From Geodermatophilus tzadiensis (lineage in GTDB: Bacteria; Actinomycetota; Actinomycetes; Mycobacteriales; Geodermatophilaceae): a stretch of DNA of 64,000 bases. Position 1 is the stretch's first letter. Every line of letters starts with the position of its first letter. The translations under genes and the position numbers were made by a program. Below are positions 18,196 through 26,212 of the stretch, one piece after another. Location: NCBI RefSeq assembly GCF_003002915.1, contig NZ_PVTG01000002.1:1-64000 (forward strand). Reading direction: 5' to 3'. The notes under the pieces were generated by a model that was not told where the DNA came from, did no database searches, and saw only the letters and a list, made by a program, of their open reading frames with translations.

Positions 18196-19433
18196 CCGCC
18201 GCCCGCCGCCGGCTGGCCGCCGCCCTCCTCCCCACGGCCGGGGACGAGGGCGGCGAGCCGCTGTCCGCGCGCGGGTGGCGCGCCACGGTCGTCGGGATGC
18301 ACGTCATCTCGGCGGCGGTGTGGACGCTGGCGGTGGCCAGCGTCCTCTCCGGCGAGGTGACCGCGCCGGGGGAGCAGGGGCCGGTGCTCGCCGTCCTCGG
18401 GGGACTGGCGCTGTCCTACGTCCTCGCCGGTGCGCCGGCCGTGGCGGGTGGGCACCCGCGGCGGGCGCTGGTCCACCTCGTCGTCGTGGTGGTCGCGTTC
18501 GGGCTGCTCGGCTGGCTCGCCCCGGGGCTGCTGTTCCTGCTCTTCCTCGCCTACCCGCAGGTCTGGTTCGTGGTGCAGGGCCGGCTCACCGGGGTGGCCT
18601 GGACGGTGCTGCTGGCCGTGGCGAGCGCGATCGGCCCGGTGTCCGGGGCGGCGGCCGGGAGCACTCCGCTGGAGGTCCTGCGCGAGTCGGTGGTCAGCCT
18701 GGCGTTCAGCCTCGCGCTGGGGCTGTGGATCAGCCACGTGCTGCGGCAGAGCGCGGAGCGGGCCGACCTCATCGAGCAGCTGGAGCGCACCCGCTCGGAG
18801 CTGGCCACCGCCGAGCGCGAGCGCGGGGTGCTCGCCGAGCGGGAGCGGCTGGCCGGCGAGGTGCACGACACCCTGGCGCAGGGCTACACCTCGATCGTGG
18901 TGCAGGCGCAGACCGCCGCCGCGCTGCTGTCCGCCGACCCCGACGCCGCCCGCGAGCGGCTGGCGGTGATCGAGGAGGTCGCGCGCGACAACCTGGCCGA
19001 GGCGCGGGCGGTCGTGGCCGCGTTCCGGCCGGTGGCCCTGGACGGGTCGACCCTGGTCGAGGCACTGCAGCGGCTCGCGTCCCGCTTCGCGCGCGAGACC
19101 GGGCTGGCCGTGCGGGTGGACACCAGCGCGCTCGACGGTCTCCCGGCGCTGCGCACCGACGAGGAGGTGGTGCTGGTGCGCGGGGCCCAGGAGGCGCTCA
19201 CCAACGTCCGCCGGCACGCGGGGGCCACGGCCGTGGTGCTGCGGCTGGCGCGGGTGGGCCCGCAGGTGTCGGTGCACGTGGAGGACGACGGCGTGGGCTT
19301 CGACCCGTCGGCGGTGACCGCGTCGGGGCTGGAGGGCCTGCGCGGCCGGGTGGCGCAGGTGGGCGGCGAGGTCGACGTGGCCTCGGCGCCGGGCGCGGGG
19401 ACGCGGGTGACCGTGCGGGTGCCGGGGTCGTGA
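18192..19433 (+). CDS. NarL-type sensor histidine kinase
   Basis: The 413-residue product has about five N-terminal transmembrane helices (residues 30-195), a coiled coil, a HisKA_3 dimerisation domain with phospho-acceptor H225 in GEVHDTLAQGYTS, and an HATPase domain with QEALTNVRRHAGA (N box) and DDGVGFDP, then SGLEGLRGRV (G boxes). There is no large extracytoplasmic sensor, so the membrane bundle itself probably senses the signal, as in intramembrane-sensing kinases such as LiaS. Overlaps with the permease and regulator genes suggest the kinase and transporter act as one unit. Confidence 0.93.
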   Translation: MTAARRRLAAALLPTAGDEGGEPLSARGWRATVVGMHVISAAVWTLAVASVLSGEVTAPGEQGPVLAVLGGLALSYVLAGAPAVAGGHPRRALVHLVVVVVAFGLLGWLAPGLLFLLFLAYPQVWFVVQGRLTGVAWTVLLAVASAIGPVSGAAAGSTPLEVLRESVVSLAFSLALGLWISHVLRQSAERADLIEQLERTRSELATAERERGVLAERERLAGEVHDTLAQGYTSIVVQAQTAAALLSADPDAARERLAVIEEVARDNLAEARAVVAAFRPVALDGSTLVEALQRLASRFARETGLAVRVDTSALDGLPALRTDEEVVLVRGAQEALTNVRRHAGATAVVLRLARVGPQVSVHVEDDGVGFDPSAVTASGLEGLRGRVAQVGGEVDVASAPGAGTRVTVRVPGS

Positions 19434-20068
19434 GCATCCGGGTGCTGGTGGTCGACGACCACCCGGTGGTGCGCGGCGGGCTGGTCGGCTGGCTGGCGGC
19501 GCAGCCCGACCTCGACGTCGTCGGGGAGGCCGGCGACGGGCAGGAGGCGCTGGCGCAGGTGGCCGCCACCGGGCCGGACGTCGTCCTCATGGACCTGCGG
19601 ATGCCGCGGATGGACGGCGTGACGGCGATCGAGCGGCTGGCCGTCGCGCACCCCGCCGTCCGCGTGCTGGTGCTGACGACCTACGACACCGACGCCGACA
19701 TCCTGCGGGCGGTCGCGGCCGGTGCGACCGGCTACCTGCTCAAGGACGCGCCGCTGCCGCAGCTGGCCGACGCCGTCCGCGCCGCCGCCCGCGGGGAGAC
19801 CGTGCTCGCGCCGCCGGTGGCCGCGCGGCTGGTGTCCCGCATGCGCGCCCCGGCCCCCGAGGAGCCCACCCCGCGGGAGCTGGAGGTGCTGGCCGGGGTG
19901 GCGCGCGGGCTGACCAACGCCGAGATCGGCCGGGAGCTGTTCATCGGCGAGGCCACGGTGAAGACCCACCTGCTGCGGGTGTTCGCCAAGCTCGGCGTCG
20001 ACGACCGCACCCGCGCGGTGATGGTCGCCGTCGAGCGCGGCCTGCTGCCCGGTCCCAGCTCCCGCTGA
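19430..20068 (+). CDS. NarL/LuxR-type response regulator
   Basis: The 212-residue product has a receiver domain with phospho-acceptor D55 (VLMDLRMPRMDG), acidic residues in VVDDHPVVR and lysine in YLLKDAP. It ends in a LuxR helix-turn-helix (about 148-206: PTPRELEVLAGVARGLTNAE, then GEATVKTHLLRVFAKLG). The GTG start overlaps the kinase stop. It presumably controls its own operon from the region around 16.4 kb. It converges on the methyltransferase gene with only four bases between stops and no terminator visible between them. Confidence 0.94.
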   Translation: MSIRVLVVDDHPVVRGGLVGWLAAQPDLDVVGEAGDGQEALAQVAATGPDVVLMDLRMPRMDGVTAIERLAVAHPAVRVLVLTTYDTDADILRAVAAGATGYLLKDAPLPQLADAVRAAARGETVLAPPVAARLVSRMRAPAPEEPTPRELEVLAGVARGLTNAEIGRELFIGEATVKTHLLRVFAKLGVDDRTRAVMVAVERGLLPGPSSR

Positions 20069-20072
20069 CGCC

Positions 20073-21104
20073 TCAGCGGGTCGCCGACACCGCGACGAGG
20101 GGCGCTCCCGGGACGAGCGTCCGCGGCGGCTCCGGGTGCAGTCCGGCCTCGGTCAGCTGACGGACCAGCGAGCCGGCGTCGGGGAGCTGCAGGTCGCCCT
20201 CCTGCGCACGGAGCAGCAGGTCCATGTGCCGGCTGAACAGCTGCGGCACCGTGGCGGTGGTGACCACGAGCAGGGTGCCGCCGGGGGTGAGCAGGCCGGC
20301 AACCGCGCGCAGCAGCGGCACCCGTTCGGCCGGCGGGAGGTAGTAGACGACGTTGGCGAGCAGGGCGAGGTCGAAGGGCTCGCCGAGCGGCCCACCCGGT
20401 CCCTCGGCGAGCGCGGTCCGGACGTCGAGGGTCGCGACGGTCGCCCGGTCGGCGAGGCCCCGTTCCCGCAGGGTGCGTGCGGCCAGGGCGGCGGCGCCGG
20501 CGTCGACGTCCACCCCGACGCCGGTGGCGGCGGGTGCCGCCTCGAGCACCCCGGCGAGCTGCAGCCCGGCACCGCACCCGACGTCGAGCACCCGGCGCGG
20601 GCGGCGCTCGGCGACCGTCCGCACCAGCAGGTCGTGCACGAACGGATCGAAGCCGGCGGACATCCGGGCGATGACCTCGCCGTGCTCGGTGGTGTCCCGC
20701 CGCCGCGCGCCCTCGGTGAGCACCGGGCGCAGGCCGCGGTAGAGGTCGGTGTGGAACCCGCCGAAGCCCTCGTACGAGGCCCGCACGAGGTCGTCCTCGA
20801 CGACGGCGCGCCCGGCGCGGGCCAGCCGCCACCGGGCGCCGTCCCCGTCCACGAGCCGGACCACCGCCGCCACCCGCAGGAAGGCCTCCAGCAGGTCGGG
20901 GTCGGTGGCGCCGGTGAGCCGGGCGAGCTCCGCGGTGCTCGCGGGCGCCCGGGCGAGCGCGTCCAGCACGCCGGTGTCGAGGGCCGCGCTGACGACCTGC
21001 AGACGCAGGGCCGCCTGCCCGTCCTGCGTGGCCCGCAGCCGGGCGCGGAGGTCCCCCCTGCGCAGCAGCTGGAGGAGCGCGCGCGAGCTGATGAGGCGGG
21101 CCAT
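20073..21104 (-). CDS. SAM-dependent methyltransferase
   Basis: The 343-residue product has an N-terminal helical, winged-helix-like dimerisation region (about 30-110; VSAALDTGVLDALARAP, then STAELARLTG) of the kind seen in O-methyltransferases. A class I Rossmann domain follows with SAM motif I VLDVGCGAGLQLAGVL (about 169-184) and acidic GVDVDAG. FDLALLANVVYYL forms the post-motif strand. The substrate is unknown. The ATG has an ideal GGGGAGG five bases ahead. It is transcribed alone, divergent from the next gene. Confidence 0.82.
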   Translation of the reverse strand: MARLISSRALLQLLRRGDLRARLRATQDGQAALRLQVVSAALDTGVLDALARAPASTAELARLTGATDPDLLEAFLRVAAVVRLVDGDGARWRLARAGRAVVEDDLVRASYEGFGGFHTDLYRGLRPVLTEGARRRDTTEHGEVIARMSAGFDPFVHDLLVRTVAERRPRRVLDVGCGAGLQLAGVLEAAPAATGVGVDVDAGAAALAARTLRERGLADRATVATLDVRTALAEGPGGPLGEPFDLALLANVVYYLPPAERVPLLRAVAGLLTPGGTLLVVTTATVPQLFSRHMDLLLRAQEGDLQLPDAGSLVRQLTEAGLHPEPPRTLVPGAPLVAVSATR

Positions 21105-21182
21105 GCGACCTCCCCGGGGCGAGGGTGCTCCGGTGGTCAGCGTGCCGGTCGCCGGGACGGGTCACCAGGGTCCCGCGAGCCC

Positions 21183-21188
21183 TACGCT
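21183..21188 (+). promoter_or_regulatory. Possible -10 element
   Basis: TACGCT fits TANNNT, 35 bases before the ATG at 21224, which has its own GGAGGGGG ribosome site. Confidence 0.35.
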
Positions 21189-21223
21189 CTCCCTGCACCC
21201 GGGCCGCACCCGGAGGGGGCCTC

Positions 21224-22621
21224 ATGGACGCCGGCGTCGACACCCTGCAGAAGGCGCTGCAGGTCAACCTGGACCTGCGCTGGTACGGGACCATCGCCGA
21301 GATCGGCGCGGGCCAGGAGGTGGCCCGCTGGTTCTTCCGCGCCGGGGGCGCGGCGGGCACGGTGGCCAAGTCGATGTCGGCCTACGACATGGCGGTCAGC
21401 GACGCCGTGTACGGCAAGGCCGACCGCTACGTCTCCCAGGGCCGGCTGCAGGCGATGCTCGACCGCGAGCTGCAGCTGAACATCGACCGGCTCAGCGACC
21501 AGCGCGGCGACGACACGTCGTTCTTCGCCTTCGCCGACACCGTGGTGGCCCGCAGCTACCGCGGCGGCAACGAGTGCCACGGCTGGATGGGCGTCAAGTT
21601 CCAGGCGCACCCGCGCGACGAGCCCAGCCAGGTCGTCATCCACGTGCGGATGCTCGACGAGGAAGCGCCCCAGCAGCAGGAGGCCCTCGGGGTGGTCGGC
21701 GTCAACCTGCTGCACGGCGCCTTCTTCCAGCACCACGAGCCCGACCGGCTGGTGGAGAGCCTGCTCGACCGGCTCACCACCGGACGGGTCGAGATCGACC
21801 TGATCGAGATGAGCGGCATCGAGTTCCGGATGGTCGACAACCGGCTGATGGCGCTCAAGCTCGTGCAGGTCGGGCTCTCCGGCGCGGCGATGTTCGGGCC
21901 CGACCGGCGGGTGCTGCAGCCCAGCGAGGCGCTGCGGAAGAAGGCGATCCTGGTGGAGCGCGGCAGCTTCCGCCCACCGACGGTGGTCAACATCGACATG
22001 CTCGAGGCGGCCCGGACGGCGTTCGAGAAGGACCCGGCGGTCGCCGGGCGCGAGGTGCTCGTCCTCACCGAGCTCACCATGGCCAACCTGCGCGCCGGCG
22101 GGGACGTCGTCGACCGGCGGGACTTCCTCGCCCGCGCCGACCTGCTGGCCGCGTGTGGCCTGCCGGTGCTGATCTCGGACTACCTGGCCTACCACCGGCT
22201 GGCCGCCTACCTCGCCTGGCGCACCGACGGCCGGCTCGGGATGGTCATGGGGGTCCCCAGCCTGCTCGAGCTGTTCGACGAGGGCGCGCACGCCGAGCTG
22301 CCCGGCGGCATCCTCGAGAGCTTCGGGCGCCTGTTCAAGAACGACCTGCGGCTGTTCGTCTACCCGATGCTGCGCGACGGCCGGGTGGTCACGGTCGACA
22401 CCGTCGAGGTGGCCGAGCAGCTGCGCCCGCTGTTCGACTACCTCAACCGGCGCGGCAGCTTCGTCGGCCTCGACCACGAGCCGGACTACCTGCCGATCCT
22501 CAGCAGGGACGTCCTCCAGCGGATCCCCACCGACGACACCGGCTGGGAGGAGATGGTGCCGGCCGAGGTGGCGGCGCTGATCAAGAAGCGCGGCTTCTTC
22601 GGCTACGGCCGGTCCCGCTGA
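21224..22621 (+). CDS. Conserved protein of unknown function
   Basis: The 465-residue product is soluble, with no signal peptide, membrane helix or low complexity. It has well-ordered sequence throughout: VDTLQKALQVNLDLRWYGTI at the start, RSYRGGNECHGWMGVKFQ, a QVVIHVRMLD strand, KKAILVERGSFRPPTVVNID and a C-terminal IKKRGFFGYG. It looks like a full-length housekeeping-type enzyme or scaffold rather than a remnant. I do not recognise the family and offer no function. A -10 like hexamer and strong ribosome site suggest independent expression. Codon use matches its neighbours, so recent transfer is unlikely. Confidence 0.7.
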   Translation: MDAGVDTLQKALQVNLDLRWYGTIAEIGAGQEVARWFFRAGGAAGTVAKSMSAYDMAVSDAVYGKADRYVSQGRLQAMLDRELQLNIDRLSDQRGDDTSFFAFADTVVARSYRGGNECHGWMGVKFQAHPRDEPSQVVIHVRMLDEEAPQQQEALGVVGVNLLHGAFFQHHEPDRLVESLLDRLTTGRVEIDLIEMSGIEFRMVDNRLMALKLVQVGLSGAAMFGPDRRVLQPSEALRKKAILVERGSFRPPTVVNIDMLEAARTAFEKDPAVAGREVLVLTELTMANLRAGGDVVDRRDFLARADLLAACGLPVLISDYLAYHRLAAYLAWRTDGRLGMVMGVPSLLELFDEGAHAELPGGILESFGRLFKNDLRLFVYPMLRDGRVVTVDTVEVAEQLRPLFDYLNRRGSFVGLDHEPDYLPILSRDVLQRIPTDDTGWEEMVPAEVAALIKKRGFFGYGRSR

Positions 22622-22713
22622 CTCCTGGTCGTGCTCCGCTGGCCGGCGGCGCGCTGTTCTGGGGATGAGCCGCTGACCTGGGGATTCAGGCTGCACGAGG
22701 GCGTCCCTCCGGC

Positions 22714-22719
22714 TAGACT
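22714..22719 (+). promoter_or_regulatory. -10 element of a probable leaderless promoter
   Basis: TAGACT followed by six bases and the ATG at 22726; no ribosome site precedes the start. Confidence 0.6.
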
Positions 22720-22725
22720 TCGTAC

Positions 22726-23898
22726 ATGTGTTCGGGTGATCCGCTGACCGGTGACGTGCTGGACGACGTCGCCGCGCTGGTCGCCGAGCGCAACCGGATC
22801 GACGCCCTGCTGGCGCGTCGGGTGCGGGCCGCGGAGCTGTCCCAGGCACCGGAGCGGGACGGGGCGAGGAGCATGCTCTCGTGGCTGCCCGGGCACTGCC
22901 GGCTGTCGACCGCGGCGGCGGCGCGGGTGGTGGGCAACGGGCGGGTGCTGGAGCACCTGCCGGCGCTGGCCGAGGCCCATGACGCCGGCTTGGTGTCGGC
23001 CGAGCAGGTGGCGGTGGCCGCGACCGCGCTGACGCCGGAGCGGCTGGCCGCGGCGGCCGAGCGCGGGGTGGACCTGGCCGTCATCGACGCCGTGCTCACC
23101 CAGGTGGCGATCGACCACCCGCACGCCGACTTCGTGCGCGCGGTGCGGCACTACCTGGCCCGGCTCGATCCCGACGGGCCCGAGCCCGATCCCACCGAGG
23201 GGCGGCGGTTGACGCTGGCCAGGCACGCTGACGGGTCGTTGTCGGTGCGGGGCGAGCTCGACGCGGTGGGTGGGGAGAAGCTGCAGGCGGCGCTGGAGTC
23301 CTTCGTGCAGGCCGACCGTCCCGCCGGCGACGGGCGCAGCCGCGCCCAGCGCCTCGGCGACGCGCTGGTGCAGCTGTGCGACACCGCCCTGGCGTCCGGT
23401 TCGCTGCCCACCCTGCGGACGGTGAAGCCCCACGTCGCGGTGGTGATCGACCTCGAGGACCTGGCCGATCCCGCCACCGGCCCCGACGCCGGGCGGATGG
23501 GCTTCGGCGCGACCATCTCCGCGGCCCGCGCCCGCTGGCTGGCCTGCGACGCCACCGCGAGCCGGGTGGTGTTCGGCCCCGACGGCGCCCCGCTGGACCT
23601 CGGCCGCGAACACCGGCTGGCCGACCGGCACCTGCGCCGCGCGGTCGAGCTGCGCGACCGCGCGTGCGTCTTCGCCGGCTGCGGGGCGCCCACTCACTGG
23701 TGCGACGTCCACCACCTGGTGCACTGGCTCGACGGCGGCGAGACCAACCTGGCCAACTCCGCGCTGCTGTGCGAGCGCCACCACACCCAGGTCCACCACG
23801 GCTTCCGCGTCGAACGACGACCCGACGGCACCTGGCGCACCTGGCGACCCGACGGCACCGAGATCGGTGTTCCGCCCCCACTGGCCCCGGCGGCCTGA
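22726..23898 (+). CDS. DUF222 / HNH endonuclease domain protein (13E12 family)
   Basis: The 390-residue product joins an N-terminal DUF222 domain (about 10-270) to a C-terminal HNH nuclease domain with CVFAGCGAPTHWCDVHHLVH, GGETNLANSALLC and ERHHTQVHHG, keeping the metal and catalytic histidines. The family, named after the 13E12 repeat of Mycobacterium tuberculosis, is often present in many copies per actinobacterial genome and has been linked to mobile DNA. No flanking repeats or target-site duplication are visible here. The substrate and role are not established. Confidence 0.88.
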   Translation: MCSGDPLTGDVLDDVAALVAERNRIDALLARRVRAAELSQAPERDGARSMLSWLPGHCRLSTAAAARVVGNGRVLEHLPALAEAHDAGLVSAEQVAVAATALTPERLAAAAERGVDLAVIDAVLTQVAIDHPHADFVRAVRHYLARLDPDGPEPDPTEGRRLTLARHADGSLSVRGELDAVGGEKLQAALESFVQADRPAGDGRSRAQRLGDALVQLCDTALASGSLPTLRTVKPHVAVVIDLEDLADPATGPDAGRMGFGATISAARARWLACDATASRVVFGPDGAPLDLGREHRLADRHLRRAVELRDRACVFAGCGAPTHWCDVHHLVHWLDGGETNLANSALLCERHHTQVHHGFRVERRPDGTWRTWRPDGTEIGVPPPLAPAA

Positions 23899-24060
23899 CC
23901 CTCACTGCTCGACCTCCCGACGCCGGGCAGTGAACGCTCCCGGGTCGTCGCCCGCCCGACAGCGCGAGGAATGCCTCGTCGGCCTCCGAGTGGCTGTGAC
24001 GTACCGCGGCCGGGTCGGTCGGGTCCCCGGCGCGCGTCGTCCCCTCCCGGGACGGCCCCG

Positions 24061-24066
24061 TAGGCT
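24061..24066 (+). promoter_or_regulatory. -10 element of a probable near-leaderless ychF promoter
   Basis: TAGGCT lies eight bases before the GTG start at 24075, leaving at most a base or two of leader. The 23899-24060 spacer holds no other feature I can name. Confidence 0.5.
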
Positions 24067-24074
24067 GGACTCCC

Positions 24075-25148
24075 GTGAGTCTCACCATCGGGATCGTCGG
24101 GCTGCCCAACGTCGGCAAGTCGACGCTGTTCAACGCGCTGACCAAGAACGACGTCCTGGCGGCCAACTACCCCTTCGCCACCATCGAGCCGAACGTCGGC
24201 GTCGTCGGCGTGCCCGACGAGCGGCTGGGCAGGCTCGCCGAGCTGTTCAGCTCGCAGAAGGTGGTGCCGGCGACCGTGTCGTTCGTCGACATCGCCGGCA
24301 TCGTGCGCGGCGCCAGCGAGGGGCAGGGGCTGGGCAACAAGTTCCTCGCCAACATCCGCGAGAGCGACGCGATCTGCCAGGTGATCCGCGTGTTCACCGA
24401 CCCCGACGTCGTGCACGTCGAGGGCAAGGTCTCCCCGCGCGACGACATCGAGACGATCAACACCGAGCTCGTCCTCGCCGACCTGCAGACGCTGGAGAAG
24501 GCCGTCCCGCGGCTGGAGAAGGAGTCGCGCAAGGACAAGGAGCGCGCCGCGCTGCTGGCCGCCGCCGTGGCCGCCCGGGACGTGCTGGACACCGGGCAGA
24601 CGCTGTTCGCCGCCGGGGTGGACCCCGCGCCGCTGCGCGAGCTGACCCTGCTGACGACGAAGCCGTTCCTCTACGTCTTCAACGTCGACGCCGACGAGCT
24701 GGCCAACGAGTCGCTCATCGCCGAGCTGCGCGAGCTGGTGGCCCCGGCCGAGGCGATCCTGCTCGACGCGAAGACCGAGTCCGAGCTCGCCGAGCTCCCC
24801 GCGGAGGAGGCCGCCGAGCTGCTGGAGTCGATCGGGCAGAGCGAGCCGGGCCTCGACCAGCTGGCCAAGGTCGGCTTCCGCACGCTCGGCCTGCAGACCT
24901 ACCTGACGGCGGGCCCCAAGGAGGCGCGCGCCTGGACCATCCCCGTCGGCGCGACCGCGCCGCAGGCCGCCGGCGTCATCCACACCGACTTCCAGCGCGG
25001 CTTCATCAAGGCCGAGGTCGTCTCCTACGACCAGCTGATGGAGGCCGGCTCGATGACCGAGGCGAAGTCCCGCGGCTGGGTGCGCATCGAGGGCAAGGAC
25101 TACGTCATGGCCGACGGCGACGTCGTGGAGTTCCGCTTCAACGTCTGA
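24075..25148 (+). CDS. ychF: Ribosome-binding ATPase YchF
   Basis: The 357-residue product is the Obg-family P-loop protein YchF/OLA1. It has P-loop GLPNVGKST (9-17), G3 region DIAGIVRGASEGQGLGN, and the altered G4 motif NVDADEL in place of NKxD, which explains the family's preference for ATP. A coiled-coil insert (about 140-190) and C-terminal TGS domain (about 275-357) complete the usual architecture. It binds ribosomes and modulates translation and stress responses. Monocistronic. Confidence 0.97.
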   Translation: MSLTIGIVGLPNVGKSTLFNALTKNDVLAANYPFATIEPNVGVVGVPDERLGRLAELFSSQKVVPATVSFVDIAGIVRGASEGQGLGNKFLANIRESDAICQVIRVFTDPDVVHVEGKVSPRDDIETINTELVLADLQTLEKAVPRLEKESRKDKERAALLAAAVAARDVLDTGQTLFAAGVDPAPLRELTLLTTKPFLYVFNVDADELANESLIAELRELVAPAEAILLDAKTESELAELPAEEAAELLESIGQSEPGLDQLAKVGFRTLGLQTYLTAGPKEARAWTIPVGATAPQAAGVIHTDFQRGFIKAEVVSYDQLMEAGSMTEAKSRGWVRIEGKDYVMADGDVVEFRFNV

Positions 25149-25272
25149 TCGCTGACGGTCGTGCGCGACCGGCAGCAGTGGCCCCGCCGGGACGCGACAC
25201 CGCGCCCTATCGGAACGGCGCGTTCCTGTGGTGTGCTCTGGGTCACCCTGCCCTCACCAGCGACGGAGACCC

Positions 25273-26106
25273 ATGAGCACTCCCACCACCCACGCCCCCC
25301 GGACCGTCCAGGTCGGCGACACCTCCGTCGCCGTCCAGGAGTACGGCGACGGCGACCCGCTGCTCATCATCAACGGGACCACCCAGTCCCTGGGCTTCTG
25401 GGCCGAGCCGGCTCCGGTCCTGGCCGGCGGTCACCGGGTGGTCACCTACGACCTGCGCGGCATGGGTGGGTCCGAGCGGGGCTCGGGCGAGATCAGCGTC
25501 GCCTCGCTGGCCGCGGACGCCCTGGGGCTGATGGACGCCCTCGGCATCGAGCGGGCGCACGTCCTGGGCTACTCCCTGGGCAGCGCCGTCGCCCAGGAGC
25601 TCGCGCTGGCCGCTCCGGAGCGGGTGGCCTCGCTCGTCCTCTACTGCACCTGGGCCCGCACCGACGGCTTCCAGCGGGCGGTCATCACCGGCCTGGCGCA
25701 CCCGTGGCGCACCGGCCACCTCGACGCCGCGCTCGGGGCACTCGGCATCGCCTTCTCCCCGCAGCTGCTGGCCAGCCCGCAGTTCGGCGAGCTGATCGAG
25801 CAGATGCTGCCGCTGTTCCCGAGCACCGAGCAGCACGTCCGGACCACCGTGGAGCAGTGGGACGCCGACCTGGCCCACGACACGCTCGACCGGATCGGGA
25901 GCATCACCGCGCCCACCCTCGTCGTCGCCGGTGAGCAGGACCTGCTCACCCCGCCGTGGCACGGCCGGCAGGTGGCCGAGACGATCCCCGGCGCGGAGTT
26001 CGAGCTGTTCACCGGCCCGGGGTCCAGCCACGCGCTCGGCGTCGAGCGCGCCGAGGAGTTCCTCCCCCTGGTGCAGGACTTTCTGGCCCGGAACCCGCTC
26101 TCCTGA
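25273..26106 (+). CDS. Alpha/beta hydrolase
   Basis: The 277-residue product is a cytoplasmic alpha/beta hydrolase with oxyanion region LLIINGTTQSLGFW, nucleophile serine in GYSLGS (about 98-103), acid aspartate in GEQDLLTPP and histidine in SSHALG. The range of possible substrates (esters, enol-lactones, C-C bonds) cannot be narrowed from sequence. It lies 106 bases upstream of a Baeyer-Villiger-type monooxygenase on the same strand, and the two could act in series, since such monooxygenases make esters or lactones that hydrolases open. GGAG precedes the ATG. Confidence 0.85.
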   Translation: MSTPTTHAPRTVQVGDTSVAVQEYGDGDPLLIINGTTQSLGFWAEPAPVLAGGHRVVTYDLRGMGGSERGSGEISVASLAADALGLMDALGIERAHVLGYSLGSAVAQELALAAPERVASLVLYCTWARTDGFQRAVITGLAHPWRTGHLDAALGALGIAFSPQLLASPQFGELIEQMLPLFPSTEQHVRTTVEQWDADLAHDTLDRIGSITAPTLVVAGEQDLLTPPWHGRQVAETIPGAEFELFTGPGSSHALGVERAEEFLPLVQDFLARNPLS

Positions 26107-26169
26107 CGAGTCGGGAGACCTGCCCGACCCGGTTCCGCACGTCGTCCTGAGGACGACCCGTTCCGGCAC

Positions 26170-26188
26170 TACTGTGACTCACGTCACT
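26170..26188 (+). promoter_or_regulatory. Possible promoter overlapped by a CRP-like site
   Basis: TACTGT (26170-26175) fits a -10 hexamer for the monooxygenase gene at 26213. It is overlapped by TGTGACTCACGTCACT (26173-26188), which matches the CRP/GlxR pattern TGTGA-N6-TCACA at nine of ten positions. A site here would block transcription start, so repression is the likelier effect. Confidence 0.5.
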
Positions 26189-26212
26189 CCAGGCGCACGG
26201 GAGGTTCCACCC

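Noticed and set aside
22726-23898. Mobile intron or transposon around the HNH gene
   Set aside because: No intron core, inverted repeats, target duplication or reverse transcriptase was found; base composition equals that of neighbours.
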